From the NCBI GenBank assembly GCA_022701475.1, contig JAKOOI010000207.1, positions 1 to 5,813 of the forward strand: 5,813 nucleotides of DNA, given 5' to 3'. Below, piece by piece: positions 5,573-5,813 of this stretch (positions are counted from its first letter, which is position 1; every line of letters starts with the position of its first letter). This stretch comes from Weeksellaceae bacterium. GTDB taxonomy: Bacteria; Bacteroidota; Bacteroidia; Flavobacteriales; Weeksellaceae. Position numbers and translations under genes: made by a program. The notes beneath the pieces are model-generated. The model was not told the DNA's origin and made no database searches. It worked only from the letters and a program-made list of their open reading frames with translations.

Positions 5573-5813
5573 ATGGATGAGAATATTTTGCTATACCACG
5601 TAAAGCCCGGAGATACCCTCGACAAAATCGGAGATACCATCGGAATGACGGGAGATCAGCTGAAGGATTTCCATAATGCCCATTGCGGAAAGATGGAAAG
5701 GTTATGGTTCAACAATCTGGTTGGAGTAAAGCAGGTGATCATTCCTAAAGACTATAAAAGCCCGGAGCAGTTGCAAAAAGAAAGAGCAAAAGAGCTTCCT
5801 CCACTCTACCTTA
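5573..5813 (+). CDS. LysM-domain protein, N-terminal part (3' end outside window)
   Basis: Eighty residues are visible before the window ends. Residues 8-57 form a LysM domain, starting YHVKPGDTLDKIGDTIGMT with the family's V-x-x-GDTL-x-x-I signature and ending VGVKQVIIPKDY. LysM modules usually bind N-acetylglucosamine polymers such as peptidoglycan. In contractile injection and phage-like machines they also occur in baseplate or spike proteins. The domain begins almost at the N-terminus and there is no signal peptide, so the protein is not exported by Sec on its own. A role in the cytoplasm or as part of a secreted machine is possible but not shown. The following KSPEQLQKERAKELPPLYL looks like the start of a linker. 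I chose the ATG at 5573 because it starts the domain frame; the ATG at 5564 is out of frame and soon stops. It appears to be the first gene of its transcript. Confidence 0.88.
   Translation, partial: MDENILLYHVKPGDTLDKIGDTIGMTGDQLKDFHNAHCGKMERLWFNNLVGVKQVIIPKDYKSPEQLQKERAKELPPLYL

Overview
The window looks like part of a Bacteroidota chromosome, most likely Flavobacteriia of the Chryseobacterium type. Starts lack Shine-Dalgarno sequences, promoter candidates fit the Bacteroidota pattern (TTG, about 19 nt, TAnnTTTG), intergenic DNA is very AT-rich, and the proteins resemble Bacteroidota families. The taxonomic call is inference from style and protein resemblance; no marker gene is present.

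Layout, left to right. (1) 3-254 (+): C-terminal end of an unidentified two-helix membrane protein. (2) 303-1406 (+): secreted Ntn-hydrolase of the bile-salt-hydrolase/penicillin V acylase (linear amide C-N hydrolase) family, with its Cys nucleophile directly after the signal peptide but with two usual active-site residues changed. (3) 1407-1991: about 585 bases with no convincing gene; it holds a doubtful minus-strand reading frame and looks like eroded coding DNA. (4) 1992-3086 (-): ChaA-type calcium/sodium:proton antiporter. (5) 3132-3159: strong terminator, followed by a CspA-type cold-shock gene, 3199-3393 (-). (6) 3394-3800: AT-rich divergent control region with promoter candidates pointing both ways and a possible leader of about 300 nt for the cold-shock gene. 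(7) 3801-4769 (+): Core-2/I-branching (GT14-type) glycosyltransferase. (8) 4770-5510: gene-free stretch with two tandem copies and a partial third copy of a roughly 195-base repeat that has internal inverted motifs, then an isolated terminator-like hairpin. (9) 5573-end (+): start of a LysM-domain protein without a signal peptide, behind a good promoter match.

The genes do not form an obvious pathway. They read as single-gene transcription units: one secreted amidase-like enzyme, one ion antiporter, one RNA chaperone, one sugar transferase and one LysM protein. I see no defence system, CRISPR array, transposase, tRNA or rRNA. The points most worth following up are the altered active site of the Ntn-hydrolase, the structured tandem repeat, and the degraded-looking segment beside chaA. 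I found no clear new multi-gene system.
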